A stretch of 64,000 bases of DNA, from assembly GCA_963749145.1 (NCBI GenBank), contig CAVVLN010000004.1, positions 1,426,001-1,490,000 on the forward strand. Reading direction: 5' to 3'. The translations under genes were made by a program, and so were the position numbers. Under the pieces are notes generated by a model that was not told the origin of the DNA, ran no database searches, and saw nothing but the letters and a program-made list of their open reading frames with translations. Below, piece after piece: positions 41,036 to 50,440 of the stretch. Within the stretch, counting starts at the first letter, position 1. Every line of letters begins with the position of its first letter. This DNA comes from JASHPR01 sp963749145 (lineage in GTDB: Bacteria > Actinomycetota > Actinomycetes > Streptosporangiales > Streptosporangiaceae).

Positions 41036-43282
41036 TTACAGCTTCTCGATCGGCGCATACCGCAGGACCAGGTGCTTGATCCCGTAGTCACCGCCGAAAT
41101 CGATCTTGGCTTCGGGGTCGTCGCCACGGCCCTCCACCGACAGCACCGTGCCGAGCCCGTAGGCATCGTGGTTCACCCGGTCGCCCGGCGACAGGGCCGG
41201 CACCGCGCGGTTGCCGAGCGCCTGCACCCCCGGCCGCCGGGCCATCCGCTCGGAGGCCGGCGGCGCCGCCGAGGCCTCGTCCCGGCGCCATTCGATCAGC
41301 GCCTCGGGGATCTCGGACAGGAACCTGGACTGCTTGTGGTAGGCCGGCCGGCCCCACCAGGTCCGCGCGATCGCCCGGGTCAGGTACAGCCGCTGCTCGG
41401 CGCGGGTGATCCCGACGTAGGCCAGCCTCCGCTCCTCCGCCAGCTCACGCTCGTCGTTCACCGACCGCTCATGGGGGAAGACGTTCTCCTCCAGCCCGGT
41501 CAGGAACACCACGGGGAACTCCAGCCCCTTGGCGGTGTGCAGGGTCATCAGCGTCACCACGCCGCCGTGCTCCTCGCCGTCGGGGATCTGGTCGGCGTCG
41601 GCGACCAGCGACACCTGCTCCAGGAAATCCGGCAGCGACCCGTCCGGGCTGCGGCTGTCGTACTCCCGCGCGACCGAGACCAGCTCCGTGAGGTTCTCGA
41701 TCCGGCTCTCGTCCTGCAGGTCGGAGGAGGCCTGCAGCTCGGCCAGGTAGCCGGACCGGTCCAGCACGGCTTCGGCCAGGTCTGCGACCGGGCTGCCCGC
41801 CCGCGCGCTCTCCCGCAGGCCGCCGATCAGCTCGTTGAACGCCTCGATCGCCCGGGCCGACCGGGCGGCCAGTTCCGGGATGTCGGCCGGCCGGGCCAGG
41901 GCCCGGGCGAAGCTGATCCTCTCCCGGGTGGCCAGCGCGGTCACGCACTCCTCGGCCCGCTCGCCGATGCCGCGCCGCGGCACGTTCAGCACCCGCCGCA
42001 GCGACACCTCGTCATCGGGGTTGGCGATCAGCCGCAGGTAGCCGAGCAGGTCGCGGACCTCGCGCCGTTCGTAGAACCGGACCCCGCCGACCACCTTGTA
42101 CGGGACCCCGGTCCGGATGAAGACCTCCTCGAACACCCGGGACTGCGCGTTGGTCCGGTAGAAGACGGCCACCTGGCCCGGGGCGGCCTCCCCCTCGTCG
42201 GCCAGCCGGTGCACCTCCTCGGCCACGAAGGCCGCCTCGTCGTGCTCGGTGTCCGCCACGTAACCGGTGAGCAGGGGCCCGTCGCCCGCCTCGGACCAGA
42301 GCTTCTTCGGCACCCGGCCGCGGTTGCGGGACACCACGGCGTTGGCCGCGGCGAGGATGTTCTGGGTGGAGCGGTAGTTCTGCTCGAGCAGGATGACCTG
42401 GGCCCCGGGAAAGTCCCGCTCGAATTCCTCGATGTTGCGGATCGTGGCCCCGCGGAACGCGTAGATGGCCTGGTCGGCGTCGCCCACCACGCACAGCTCG
42501 GCGGGCGGGCTGGGCTCGGCCGGCTCGCCGCCGCGGTCGGCGCCGGGCAGCTGCTGCCCGGCCAGCTCGGTGACCAGCACGTACTGCGCGTGGTTGGTGT
42601 CCTGGTACTCATCCACCATCAGGTGCCGGAACCTGGCCCGGTACGCGGCGGCCACCTCCGGGAACGCCTGCAGCAGGTTGACGGTGACCATGATCAGGTC
42701 GTCGAAGTCCATCGCGCCGGCCGCGACCAGCCTGCGCTGGTACTCGGCGTACGCCTCGGCCAGGGTCTTCTCCCGGTACCCGGTGGCCCGGGCGGCGAGC
42801 GTCTCGTAGTCGATGAGGTCGTTCTTGAGGTTGGAGACCTGGGCCGCCATCGCCCGCGGCGGGTGGTACTTGGCGTCAAGGTCCAGCTCGCGGCAGACCA
42901 TCGTCATCAGCCGCTGCGAGTCGGCCTGGTCGTAGATGGAGAAGGACGACGGGTAGCCGAACCGCCTGCCCTCGCGGCGCAGGATCCGCACGCACGCGGC
43001 GTGGAACGTCATCAGCCACATGGCCCGGGCCCGCGATCCGGTGAGCGCGGCCGCCCGGGCCGCCATCTCGCCGGCGGCCTTGTTGGTGAAGGTGATGGCC
43101 ATGATCTCGCTGGGCGCGACGCCGCGCTCGGCCAGCAGGTAGGCGATCCGGTGGGTCAGCACCCGGGTCTTGCCCGAGCCGGCGCCCGCCACGATGAGCA
43201 GCGGGCTGCCCTCGTGCACGACGGCGGCGCGCTGCTGCGGGTTCAGCCCGTCCAGGAGGGAATCGGCGGCAATGGCGGTCAC
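41036..43282 (-). CDS. pcrA: UvrD/PcrA-type ATP-dependent DNA helicase
   Basis: SF1A 3'-5' helicase in repair and replication; 748 residues. Motifs: Q motif LNPQQRAAV, Walker A VAGAGSGKTRVLTHR, ITFTNKAAGEM, DEYQDTNHAQ (motif II), VVGDADQAIYAFRGA (III), LEQNYRSTQNIL (IV), VTLMTLHTAKGLEFPVVF (V) and EERRLAYVGITRAE (VI). The C-terminus has the tudor-like VNHDAYGLGTVLSVEG domain seen in PcrA. GTG start at 43282. The neighbourhood with sucCD matches mycobacterial uvrD1. Confidence 0.95.
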   Translation of the reverse strand: MTAIAADSLLDGLNPQQRAAVVHEGSPLLIVAGAGSGKTRVLTHRIAYLLAERGVAPSEIMAITFTNKAAGEMAARAAALTGSRARAMWLMTFHAACVRILRREGRRFGYPSSFSIYDQADSQRLMTMVCRELDLDAKYHPPRAMAAQVSNLKNDLIDYETLAARATGYREKTLAEAYAEYQRRLVAAGAMDFDDLIMVTVNLLQAFPEVAAAYRARFRHLMVDEYQDTNHAQYVLVTELAGQQLPGADRGGEPAEPSPPAELCVVGDADQAIYAFRGATIRNIEEFERDFPGAQVILLEQNYRSTQNILAAANAVVSRNRGRVPKKLWSEAGDGPLLTGYVADTEHDEAAFVAEEVHRLADEGEAAPGQVAVFYRTNAQSRVFEEVFIRTGVPYKVVGGVRFYERREVRDLLGYLRLIANPDDEVSLRRVLNVPRRGIGERAEECVTALATRERISFARALARPADIPELAARSARAIEAFNELIGGLRESARAGSPVADLAEAVLDRSGYLAELQASSDLQDESRIENLTELVSVAREYDSRSPDGSLPDFLEQVSLVADADQIPDGEEHGGVVTLMTLHTAKGLEFPVVFLTGLEENVFPHERSVNDERELAEERRLAYVGITRAEQRLYLTRAIARTWWGRPAYHKQSRFLSEIPEALIEWRRDEASAAPPASERMARRPGVQALGNRAVPALSPGDRVNHDAYGLGTVLSVEGRGDDPEAKIDFGGDYGIKHLVLRYAPIEKL

Positions 43283-43318
43283 GCGCCCAGCGTAGGCGGT
43301 GCGACCGACACCCGCCGC

Positions 43319-44869
43319 TCAGTCGTCGGGGACCAGGGTCGGCGTTCCCCGGGTGAGCGTCTGCTTGCGGAAGAATGCGGGCGCGGTGACTCGCATGTAG
43401 ATGAACCCGAGTACCCCGACGATCGCAGCGCCGAGCGCGATCAGGAAGATCCCGCCGATCTGCCAGTGCAGGCCGGGCACGGTCCAGTGGGTGAGGCTGT
43501 TGGTCGCCACCCAGTCACTCTGCAAGCTCCAGATGCCGGCCGCCCACATGATCAGCCAGCCCAGCCCGGGCAGGATCCCGCGCATCCACAGGTTGCGGGC
43601 ACTGCTGGTCAGGGTGGCCCGGTAGTACCAGACGCAGGACAAGGCGGTCAGCCCGTAATAGAAGGCGATGTACAGCCCGATGGCGGTAACCGCGTCGCCG
43701 ATCGGGTTGCCGCCGGCGAGGTAGTTCATCGGGATATAGAGGGCGATCGAGATGGCGCCCATCACGAGCGTGGACACGGTCGGCGTCAGGTACTTGGGGT
43801 GGATCCTGGCGAAGGAGTCGGGGATCGCCTTGTAGGCGGCCATCGACAGGGTCGTGCGGGCCGTCGGCAGGATCGTCGTCTGCGTCGAGGCGGAAGCCGA
43901 GGTGAGCACCATGAGAATCAGCAGCCGGGCCAGGAACGTGCCAAACCCGCTCGAGCCGAAGATCGCCGAGCCCAGCACCGACAGCACGTCGAAGTAATGC
44001 GCCGGGTTGGTCAGCCCGATGCCCTTGGTGCCGATCCCGGCGAACGCCTGCACGGCGAAGATGACGATCGCGTAGGTGATCAGCAGGATCACGGTCGAGA
44101 TGATCGCCGCCCGGCCGGGCGTCTTGGCCTTGTCCTTGGTTTCCTCGTTGACCGAGACGGCGGTGTCCCAGCCCCAGTAGATGAACAGCATGAGGATGAG
44201 CCCGCTGACGAACGCGGAGAAGGCCAGATGGGTCGGCAGCAGCCAGCCGAAGCTAGGGGTAATCGAACCGGCGGGATGGCTGACCGCGACCTTGACCAGC
44301 GCGACCACCGCAAGCACCAGGAGCATGATGATCTCGATGGTCAGCAGGATGCGCTGGAACCACGCCGAGACCTCGATGCCGCGGTAGCAGATATAGGTCA
44401 TGAGGACAATCCATATGATCCCGGTGAGCAGCACCCAGCCGCTGATGGGGTTCTGCCCGATGCCGTTCGCGCCGACGAGCAGGAACACGTACTGGCCGGC
44501 CACCTGCGCGAGGCTGGCCATGACCAGGATGTCGGCCGCCACGATCGCCCAGCCGCCCGCCCAGCCGGTCTTGGGGCCGAACGCGCGGGTCGCCCAGGTG
44601 AACGTGGTGCCGCAGTCCGGGTCGGCCTTGTTCATCTCGCTGTAGCCGATCGAGCACAGCAGCATCGGGACGAACGCCAGCACGGCGACCGCGGGCGACT
44701 TGAGCCCCACCGCGAGTACCACGAAGGCCAGCGTCGCCGCCAGGCTGTAGGCGGGAGCCGTCGAGGCGACGCCCATGACGATGCTGGAGACCAGGCCGAG
44801 CGCGCCGCCCTTCAGGCCTTTGTCCTTGTACTCTTCGACCGGCTGCAGCTCTGACGCGGTGACGGCCAT
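43319..44869 (-). CDS. APC-family amino acid/polyamine permease
   Basis: 516 residues, about 12 membrane helices. GALGLVSSIVMGVASTAPAYSLAATL is the usual first APC helix with its unwound glycine-rich segment; SEMNKADPDCGTTFTWATRAFGPKTGWAGGW is the family signature. It is divergent from a saccharopine-dehydrogenase-like gene and an aminobutyraldehyde dehydrogenase gene, so a polyamine, GABA or diamine substrate is a fair guess. ATG at 44869 with GGAGGGGGAGCT upstream. Confidence 0.88.
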   Translation of the reverse strand: MAVTASELQPVEEYKDKGLKGGALGLVSSIVMGVASTAPAYSLAATLAFVVLAVGLKSPAVAVLAFVPMLLCSIGYSEMNKADPDCGTTFTWATRAFGPKTGWAGGWAIVAADILVMASLAQVAGQYVFLLVGANGIGQNPISGWVLLTGIIWIVLMTYICYRGIEVSAWFQRILLTIEIIMLLVLAVVALVKVAVSHPAGSITPSFGWLLPTHLAFSAFVSGLILMLFIYWGWDTAVSVNEETKDKAKTPGRAAIISTVILLITYAIVIFAVQAFAGIGTKGIGLTNPAHYFDVLSVLGSAIFGSSGFGTFLARLLILMVLTSASASTQTTILPTARTTLSMAAYKAIPDSFARIHPKYLTPTVSTLVMGAISIALYIPMNYLAGGNPIGDAVTAIGLYIAFYYGLTALSCVWYYRATLTSSARNLWMRGILPGLGWLIMWAAGIWSLQSDWVATNSLTHWTVPGLHWQIGGIFLIALGAAIVGVLGFIYMRVTAPAFFRKQTLTRGTPTLVPDD

Positions 44870-45028
44870 AGCTCCCCCTCCTGGCGGCGGCCCGACCTTT
44901 CCGGGCCTGGCGTGAGGGCGGCGGCGACGCCGCCGGACTCATTGCGGGCATTAGGGTATATGGGGTCGGCTTGCTACACCCCAGTTCGACGGTTCTAGCA
45001 CGAACCATCCCTCACGGCAACGATTTCC

Positions 45029-45052
45029 GTTGTAACAGCTGTGTATCACAAC
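45029..45052. promoter_or_regulatory. Operator candidate in the divergent permease/dehydrogenase region
   Basis: GTTGTAACAGCTGTGTATCACAAC read in two parts has arms GTTGT/ACAAC; ACAGCTGT inside it is itself a palindrome. It lies in the 227-base AT-richer region between the divergent genes and could coordinate both. Confidence 0.4.
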
Positions 45053-45083
45053 TGGTCCCGTTCAGGCCAGGTGGGCCTGGGTC

Positions 45084-45096
45084 TAGGATCGCAGCT
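45084..45096 (+). promoter_or_regulatory. -10 box of a probable leaderless transcript
   Basis: TAGGAT (45084-45089) is followed by seven bases and the ATG at 45097, with no SD sequence. Confidence 0.5.
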
Positions 45097-46311
45097 ATGC
45101 GCATACTGCTCGTGGGCGCGGGCGGCGTCGGAACGGCATTCGCCCGGATCGCCGCCCGCCGTCGTTTCGCCGACCTGATCATCGCCGACTACGACCTGAG
45201 CCGGGCGCAGCGCGCGGCGCAGGCGGCGCCCGACCGGTTCACCGCGGTCCAGATCGACGCGCGTGACGAGCAGGCGGCCGCGGCGCTGCTCGCCGAGCAC
45301 CGCTGCGACGTGCTCATGAACGCCACCGATCCCCGGTTCGTCATGCCGCTGTACGGGGCCGCGCTCCAGGCCGGCACCAGCTACCTGGACATGGCGATGT
45401 CGCTGTCCCATCCCCACCAGGATGAGCCCCACGCCAAGACCGGTGTCAAGCTCGGCGACGACCAATTCGCGCTGGCCCCCTCGTGGGAGGAGCGCGGAAC
45501 CCTGGCCCTGGTGGGCATCGGGGTCGAACCGGGCCTTTCCGACGTGTTCGCGCGGCACGCGGCCGACACGCTGTTCCGCGAAATCGACCAGGTCGGCGTC
45601 AGGGACGGCGCCAACCTGGAGGTGGCCGGCTACGAGTTCGCGCCCACGTTCTCGATCTGGACCACGATCGAGGAGTGCCTCAACCCGCCGGTGATCTGGG
45701 AGGCCGGCCGGGGCTGGTTCACCACCGAGCCGTTCAGCGAGCCGGAGACGTTCGTCTTCCCGGCCGGGATCGGCCCGGTCGAGTGCGTGAACGTGGAGCA
45801 CGAGGAGGTGCTGCTGATCCCGCGCTGGGTCGAGGCGAAGCGGGTGACGTTCAAGTACGGCCTGGGCGCGGAGTTCATCGGCGTGTTGCAGACCCTGCAC
45901 AAGCTCGGGCTCGACTCCACCGAGCCGGTCACGGTCGGCGGCCAGCCCGTGTCGCCGCGCGACGTGGTCGCCGCCTGCCTCCCGGACCCGGCCACGCTCG
46001 GCGACAAGATGACCGGCCTGACCTGCGCGGGCACCTGGGTGACCGGAACCGGCCGCGACGGCGCGCCGCGCGAGGTCTACCTGTACCACGTCGTGGACAA
46101 CGCGTGGTCCATGGCCGAGTACGGATCCCAGGCCGTCGTCTGGCAGACCGCGGTCAACCCGGTGGTCGCGCTGGAACTGATCGACTCGGGCGCCTGGTCC
46201 GGGACCGGGGTACTGGGGCCGGAGGCGCTGCCCGCCCAGCCGTTCCTGGACCTGCTCACCGATTACGGCTCGCCGTGGGCTTGCGAGGAACGGACGCCCG
46301 CGGGTAAGTAA
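45097..46311 (+). CDS. Saccharopine dehydrogenase-like NAD(P) oxidoreductase
   Basis: 404 residues. RILLVGAGGVGTAFARIAAR is the Rossmann nucleotide loop, followed by ADYDLSRAQ; VLMNATDPRFVMPLYGAALQAGTSYLDMAM and GIGVEPGLSDVFARHAADTL are typical of the saccharopine/carboxynorspermidine dehydrogenase superfamily, with the second domain in the C-terminal half. Its substrate is not fixed. It lies 28 bases before an aminobutyraldehyde dehydrogenase gene and opposite a permease, so a step in polyamine or basic amino acid breakdown is the best inference. ATG at 45097 is chosen because the fold begins there and a -10 box precedes it directly. Confidence 0.82.
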   Translation: MRILLVGAGGVGTAFARIAARRRFADLIIADYDLSRAQRAAQAAPDRFTAVQIDARDEQAAAALLAEHRCDVLMNATDPRFVMPLYGAALQAGTSYLDMAMSLSHPHQDEPHAKTGVKLGDDQFALAPSWEERGTLALVGIGVEPGLSDVFARHAADTLFREIDQVGVRDGANLEVAGYEFAPTFSIWTTIEECLNPPVIWEAGRGWFTTEPFSEPETFVFPAGIGPVECVNVEHEEVLLIPRWVEAKRVTFKYGLGAEFIGVLQTLHKLGLDSTEPVTVGGQPVSPRDVVAACLPDPATLGDKMTGLTCAGTWVTGTGRDGAPREVYLYHVVDNAWSMAEYGSQAVVWQTAVNPVVALELIDSGAWSGTGVLGPEALPAQPFLDLLTDYGSPWACEERTPAGK

Positions 46312-46339
46312 CCCGATACACCCTCAGAACGGAGGCCTC

Positions 46340-47767
46340 GTGGTGGATGACTTGCGCAACTTCATCGGCGGGCAGGAAACCGACTTCGACTACGACCAGC
46401 GTGCCGAGATCATCGACCCCAGCACCGGGGAAGCCTTCACCACCGCCCCGGTCTCCCGCGAGGCGGAAGTAACCGCCGCGTTCGCCGCCGCCACCGACGC
46501 GTTCGAGGGCTGGCGGGACGCCACGCCGTCCGAGCGCAGCCTGGCGCTGCTGCGGATCGCCGACACGCTCGAGTCCAAGGCCGATCAGCTGGTCGCGGCC
46601 GAGTCACAGAACACCGGCAAGCCGGTCGCGCTGACGCTGTCCGAGGAAATCCCGCCGATGGTCGACCAGATCCGGTTCTTCGCCGGCGCGGCCCGGATGC
46701 TGGAGGGTCGCTCGGCCGGGGAGTACATGGCCGGGTTCACCTCCTACGTCCGGCGCGAGCCGGTCGGGGTCTGCGCCGCCGTAACGCCGTGGAACTACCC
46801 GATGATGATGGCGGTCTGGAAGTGGGCGCCCGCGCTCGCGGCCGGCAACACGATGGTGCTCAAGCCGTCGGATACCACCCCGGCGTCCACGCTGCTGATG
46901 GCCCAGTTCATGAGCGAGCACCTGCCGCCGGGCGTGTTCAACGTCGTCTGCGGCGACCGCGACACCGGCCGGATCCTGGTCTCGCACCCGGTACCGCAGA
47001 TGGTCTCGATCACGGGCAGCGTGCGCGCGGGCAAGGAGGTCGCCGCCGCGGCCGGCGAGCACCTGAAGCGGGTGCACCTCGAACTCGGCGGCAAGGCGCC
47101 CGTCGTGATCTTCGACGACGCCGACCCGGCCAAGGCGGCCGAGGCCATCGCGATCGCCGGCTACTTCAACGCCGGCCAGGACTGCACCGCGGCCACCCGG
47201 GTGCTCGCCTCCGAGCGGGTGCACGACGCGTTCGTGGACGCCCTGGTCGACCAGGCCAAGAACCAGACCGTGGGCGGGCCCGACGTCACGGACGCGGACT
47301 TCGGGCCGCTGAACAACGCCAGCCAGCTGGAGCGGGTGTCCGGGTTCATCCAGCGGCTGCCCGACCACGCCCGGGTGCTGGCCGGCGGCAAGCAGACCCG
47401 CGACCGCGGCTTCTTCTTCGAGGCCAGCGTCGTGGACGGGCTGCGCCAGGACGACGAGATCATCCAGAACGAGGTGTTCGGCCCGGTGATCACCGTGCAG
47501 CGGTTCACCGACGAGGACCAGGCCGTGCGGTGGGCGAACGGCACCGAGTACGGGCTGGCCGCCTCGGTGTGGACCTCCGACCACGGCCGGGCGATGCGGA
47601 TGTCGCGGCGGCTGGACTTCGGCTGCGTCTGGATCAACACCCACATCCCGCTGGTCGCCGAGATGCCGCACGGCGGGTTCAAGCAGTCCGGCCACGGCAA
47701 GGACCTGTCCATGTACGGTTTCGAGGACTACACCCGCGTCAAGCACGTGATGTCCTCACTCGACTGA
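46340..47767 (+). CDS. Gamma-aminobutyraldehyde dehydrogenase-type enzyme
   Basis: 475-residue aldehyde dehydrogenase. VTPWNYPMMMAVWKWAPALAAGN, SITGSVRAGKEVA, the catalytic Glu in HLELGGKAPVV and Cys in NAGQDCTAATRV, and NEVFGPVITVQRF are in order. NAGQDCTA and YPMMMAVWK are closest to PatD/4-aminobutyraldehyde dehydrogenases that oxidise the product of putrescine deamination to GABA. GTG start at 46340 or 46343, with GGAGG nearby. A strong hairpin follows the stop. Confidence 0.85.
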   Translation: MVDDLRNFIGGQETDFDYDQRAEIIDPSTGEAFTTAPVSREAEVTAAFAAATDAFEGWRDATPSERSLALLRIADTLESKADQLVAAESQNTGKPVALTLSEEIPPMVDQIRFFAGAARMLEGRSAGEYMAGFTSYVRREPVGVCAAVTPWNYPMMMAVWKWAPALAAGNTMVLKPSDTTPASTLLMAQFMSEHLPPGVFNVVCGDRDTGRILVSHPVPQMVSITGSVRAGKEVAAAAGEHLKRVHLELGGKAPVVIFDDADPAKAAEAIAIAGYFNAGQDCTAATRVLASERVHDAFVDALVDQAKNQTVGGPDVTDADFGPLNNASQLERVSGFIQRLPDHARVLAGGKQTRDRGFFFEASVVDGLRQDDEIIQNEVFGPVITVQRFTDEDQAVRWANGTEYGLAASVWTSDHGRAMRMSRRLDFGCVWINTHIPLVAEMPHGGFKQSGHGKDLSMYGFEDYTRVKHVMSSLD

Positions 47768-47788
47768 ATCCCCACCGATCCGTCACGG

Positions 47789-47825
47789 CGGGCGGTTCCC
47801 GGCCCTTTCGGCCGGGAACCGCCCG
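47789..47825 (+). terminator. 16-bp stem-loop after the aminobutyraldehyde dehydrogenase gene
   Basis: CGGGCGGTTCCCGGCC, loop CTTTC, GGCCGGGAACCGCCCG. It begins 22 bases after the stop codon and has no U-run, as common in high-GC genomes. Confidence 0.8.
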
Positions 47826-47860
47826 TTCTGCGTGATCATGGGCCGGGCGACCGGCCGGCC

Positions 47861-47951
47861 CGTCCGCCCGGGCCCCCCGTCCGGCCCGGGGGGCCCGTCC
47901 GGCCCGGGGGGGCCCGTCCGGCCCGGCGGGGCCCGTCCGGCCCGGGGCGGC
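47861..47951. repeat. GC-rich tandem repeat between convergent aldehyde dehydrogenase genes
   Basis: Four to five imperfect copies of GGGGCCCGTCCGGCCCGG, ending about 20 bases from the stop of the minus-strand dehydrogenase. Confidence 0.8.
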
Positions 47952-47969
47952 CGGGGGGCCGCTGGCGGG

Positions 47970-49430
47970 CTAGAAGGGGTAAGCGGGCAGGTTGCCGCGG
48001 ACGGTGACCCACTGGGTCTCGGTGAACGCCTCCAGGTTGGCCGTCGGGCCGCCGAGCCGCCCGCCGTTGCCGGACGCGCCGACGCCGCCGAACGGGATCG
48101 TCGCCTCGTCGGCGACGGTCTGGTCGTTGATGTGCACCAGGCCGGCCGGGATCCGCTCGGCGATCTCCAGGCCCCGGTACACGTCCTGGGTCAGGATGCC
48201 GAGCGACAGCCCGTAGTCGGTGCCCGCGGCCAGTTCGACCGCCTCGTCGACCGTGTCGAAGCCGACCACGGGCGCCACCGGGCCGAAGATCTCCTCGGCG
48301 TAAGCCGGGGCCGAGGTAGGCACGTCCGCGAGCACGGTCGGCCGGTAGAACAGGCCCTCGTAGGTCCCGCCGGCCAGCAGCGCGGCACCCGCGTCGACGC
48401 TGGCGGTGACGATCCGGTGCACGTTGTCGCGCTGCCGCTCGTCGATCAGCGGGCCCAGCGCCACCTGCGCGGCGAACGGGTCGCCGACCGGCAGCCGCTC
48501 GGCCCGCGCCGCCAGCGCCGAGGCGTACTGGCGGGCGATCGAGTTGTGCACCAGGTGACGGCTGGTCGACATGCAGATCTGGCCCTGGTGGATGAACGAG
48601 CCGAACGCGCCGACCGAGGTGGCCTGATCCACGTCCACGTCGTCCAGCACGATCAGCGCCGAGTTCCCGCCCAGCTCCAGGTGCACCCGCTTGAGGTGCT
48701 CGCCGGCCAGCCGGGCGACCGCCCGGCCGGCCCGGGTCGACCCGGTGAACGCGATGATCCGGACGTCGGGGTTGGTGATCAGCGCCTCGCCGGTGTCCGC
48801 GCCGCCGGGCAGCACGTGCAGCACGCCGCCGGGCAGCCCGGCCCGCTCGAACATCTCGGCCAGCAGCGCGCCGCCGCTCACCGACGTGCGCGGGTCCGGC
48901 TTGAGGATCACGGTGTTGCCGAGCGCCAGCGCGGGCGCGACCGAGCGGATGGCCAGGATGGTGGGCACGTTGAACGGCGCGATGACGCCAACCACGCCGG
49001 CCGGCACCCGGCGGGCGAAGCTCAGCTGCGGCTGCGGCGTGCGGAGCACCTCGCCATAGGGCTGCGAGGCGAGGGCCGCGGCCTCGTAGCACTCGTCGGC
49101 CGAGACGTGCACCTGCAGGTCGCCCAGGGCCGGGATCGCGCCGGTCTCCCGGGACAGCCAGCTCTTGATCTCATCGGCGTGGGCGTGCCAGAGGTCGCCG
49201 ACCCGGCGCAGCACGGCGGCCCGCTCGCCGTAGGACGCCGCCGCCCAGGAACGCTGCGCCTCCCGGGCCGCCCGGGCGGCCCGGCGGACGTCTTCCGGCG
49301 TGGCGTGGCCGATCCGGCCGAGTTCCGCCCCGGTGGCCGGCTCGGTCACCGGGTAGTCCCCGCCCGATCCGGCCACCCAGCCGCCCGAGTAGATCTTGCC
49401 GTGCCAGGTGCCCGAATCCAGCAGTCCCAT
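47970..49430 (-). CDS. Aldehyde dehydrogenase (benzaldehyde/vanillin dehydrogenase-like)
   Basis: About 486 residues. APFNVPTILAIRSVAPALALGN, FTGSTRAGRAVARLAGEHLKRVHLELGGNSALIV with the catalytic Glu, and QGQICMSTSRHLVH with the catalytic Cys are visible. The QICMS context and NVPTILAIR resemble benzaldehyde or vanillin dehydrogenases; the true substrate is unknown. ATG at 49430 is chosen (AGGAT upstream, fold begins nearby); 22 upstream in-frame codons are Arg-rich and unlike the family. Divergent from the LmbE-type deacetylase gene. Confidence 0.87.
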   Translation of the reverse strand: MGLLDSGTWHGKIYSGGWVAGSGGDYPVTEPATGAELGRIGHATPEDVRRAARAAREAQRSWAAASYGERAAVLRRVGDLWHAHADEIKSWLSRETGAIPALGDLQVHVSADECYEAAALASQPYGEVLRTPQPQLSFARRVPAGVVGVIAPFNVPTILAIRSVAPALALGNTVILKPDPRTSVSGGALLAEMFERAGLPGGVLHVLPGGADTGEALITNPDVRIIAFTGSTRAGRAVARLAGEHLKRVHLELGGNSALIVLDDVDVDQATSVGAFGSFIHQGQICMSTSRHLVHNSIARQYASALAARAERLPVGDPFAAQVALGPLIDERQRDNVHRIVTASVDAGAALLAGGTYEGLFYRPTVLADVPTSAPAYAEEIFGPVAPVVGFDTVDEAVELAAGTDYGLSLGILTQDVYRGLEIAERIPAGLVHINDQTVADEATIPFGGVGASGNGGRLGGPTANLEAFTETQWVTVRGNLPAYPF

Positions 49431-49581
49431 GGAGCATCCTCGCCTTCCGCGCCGCCGGCCGCGAGCGTGAACGCCCGCTGCGCGCCAGGCGACCATCTGT
49501 CCGCTTAGCGGATATTTCGTGTCTAGATCATCCCGGGCGTGGCCGGCCGCCTGTCAACCGCTTCACCGGATATTCGCCAAG

Positions 49582-49594
49582 TAAGATCGGGCGC
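49582..49594 (+). promoter_or_regulatory. -10 box of a probable leaderless transcript
   Basis: TAAGAT (49582-49587) then seven bases and the GTG at 49595. No SD. CGGATATT occurs twice in the divergent region (near 49508 and 49567) and might be a binding site. Confidence 0.5.
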
Positions 49595-50314
49595 GTGCTT
49601 GACGACGCTGAAGTCGGCCGGATCCTCGTGATTGTCGCGCACCCCGATGACGTGGACTTCGGTGCCGCGGGAACGGTCGCGTGCTGGACCGACGCCGGGA
49701 TCGAGGTCATCTACTGCATCGTCACCGACGGCGACGCCGGGGGCAGCGACCCCAGCATCTCGCGTCCCGACATGGCCGCACTGCGCCGCCGGGAGCAGAC
49801 CGCCGCCGCCGACCAGGTCGGGGTCCACGACCTGCGGTTTCTCGGCTACCCGGACGGGCGGGTGGAGGCCACCCTCGACCTGCGCAAGGACCTGGCCCGG
49901 GTGATCAGGCAGGTTCGCCCTGACCGGGTGGTCTGTCCCTCCCCCGAGCGGGACTACGTCCGCCTCGGCATCAGCCACCCGGACCACCGGGCCGTGGGCT
50001 CGGCCGCCCTGGACGCCGTCTACCCGGATGCGCGCAACCCGTTCGCGTTTCCCGAGTTGCTCGCCGACGAGGGCCTGGCCGAATGGACCGTGCGCGAGGT
50101 GTGGATCAACGGCACCAGTGCGCCCACCCGCTACGTGGACGTGACCAAGACCTTCCCGCGGAAGGTCGCGGCGCTGCGCGCGCACGTCAGCCAGACCGGG
50201 CACCGGGACGACCTCGAGGACATGCTGCGGCAGCGCCTGGCCCGGACCGCGGCGCAGGGCGGCCTGCCGGAGGGCAGCCTGGCCGAGACGTTCCGGGTGA
50301 TCGACACCGGCTGA
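49595..50314 (+). CDS. LmbE/PIG-L-family deacetylase
   Basis: 239 residues. ILVIVAHPDDVDFGAAGTVA has the zinc-binding A-H-P-D-D motif; SHPDHRAVGSAAL supplies the second His pair. The family includes MshB and Mca, the mycothiol deacetylase and amidase, and antibiotic-pathway deacetylases; MshB is longer, so the substrate is not assigned. GTG start at 49595, apparently leaderless. The TGA stop lies in a 14-base tandem repeat. Confidence 0.88.
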   Translation: MLDDAEVGRILVIVAHPDDVDFGAAGTVACWTDAGIEVIYCIVTDGDAGGSDPSISRPDMAALRRREQTAAADQVGVHDLRFLGYPDGRVEATLDLRKDLARVIRQVRPDRVVCPSPERDYVRLGISHPDHRAVGSAALDAVYPDARNPFAFPELLADEGLAEWTVREVWINGTSAPTRYVDVTKTFPRKVAALRAHVSQTGHRDDLEDMLRQRLARTAAQGGLPEGSLAETFRVIDTG

Positions 50315-50359
50315 CCGGCACCCGCTGGCCGGCACCGGCTGACCGGCACCGGCTGACCC
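50309..50359. repeat. 14-base tandem repeat containing the deacetylase stop
   Basis: GGCTGACCGGCACC in about 3.6 copies (50309, 50323, 50337, 50351). The stop codon (50312-50314) is the TGA of the first unit. Confidence 0.95.
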
Positions 50360-50391
50360 AGGGCGCAGCCCGATGCCGCGCCGGTTCGGGA

Positions 50392-50440
50392 TGATCTTGG
50401 AGGCTTTCGGCCGCTATCAGCCGAAAGCTCGCCGAGATCA
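50392..50440. repeat. 49-base palindromic intergenic element, copy A
   Basis: TGATCTTGGAGGCTTTCGGC, 8-base centre, then GCCGAAAGCTCGCCGAGATC and A. Arms are almost perfectly complementary. A second element of the same length and design lies at 60780-60828. The rest of 50360-50583 holds the coxS promoter region; no gene is seen. Confidence 0.8.

Noticed and set aside
41072..44854. Very long plus-strand ORF (1260 codons) opposite pcrA and the permease
   Set aside because: It mirrors two clear minus-strand genes, has a composition rich in Arg, Gly, Pro, Gln and His with no domain, and is the usual antisense artefact of high GC.
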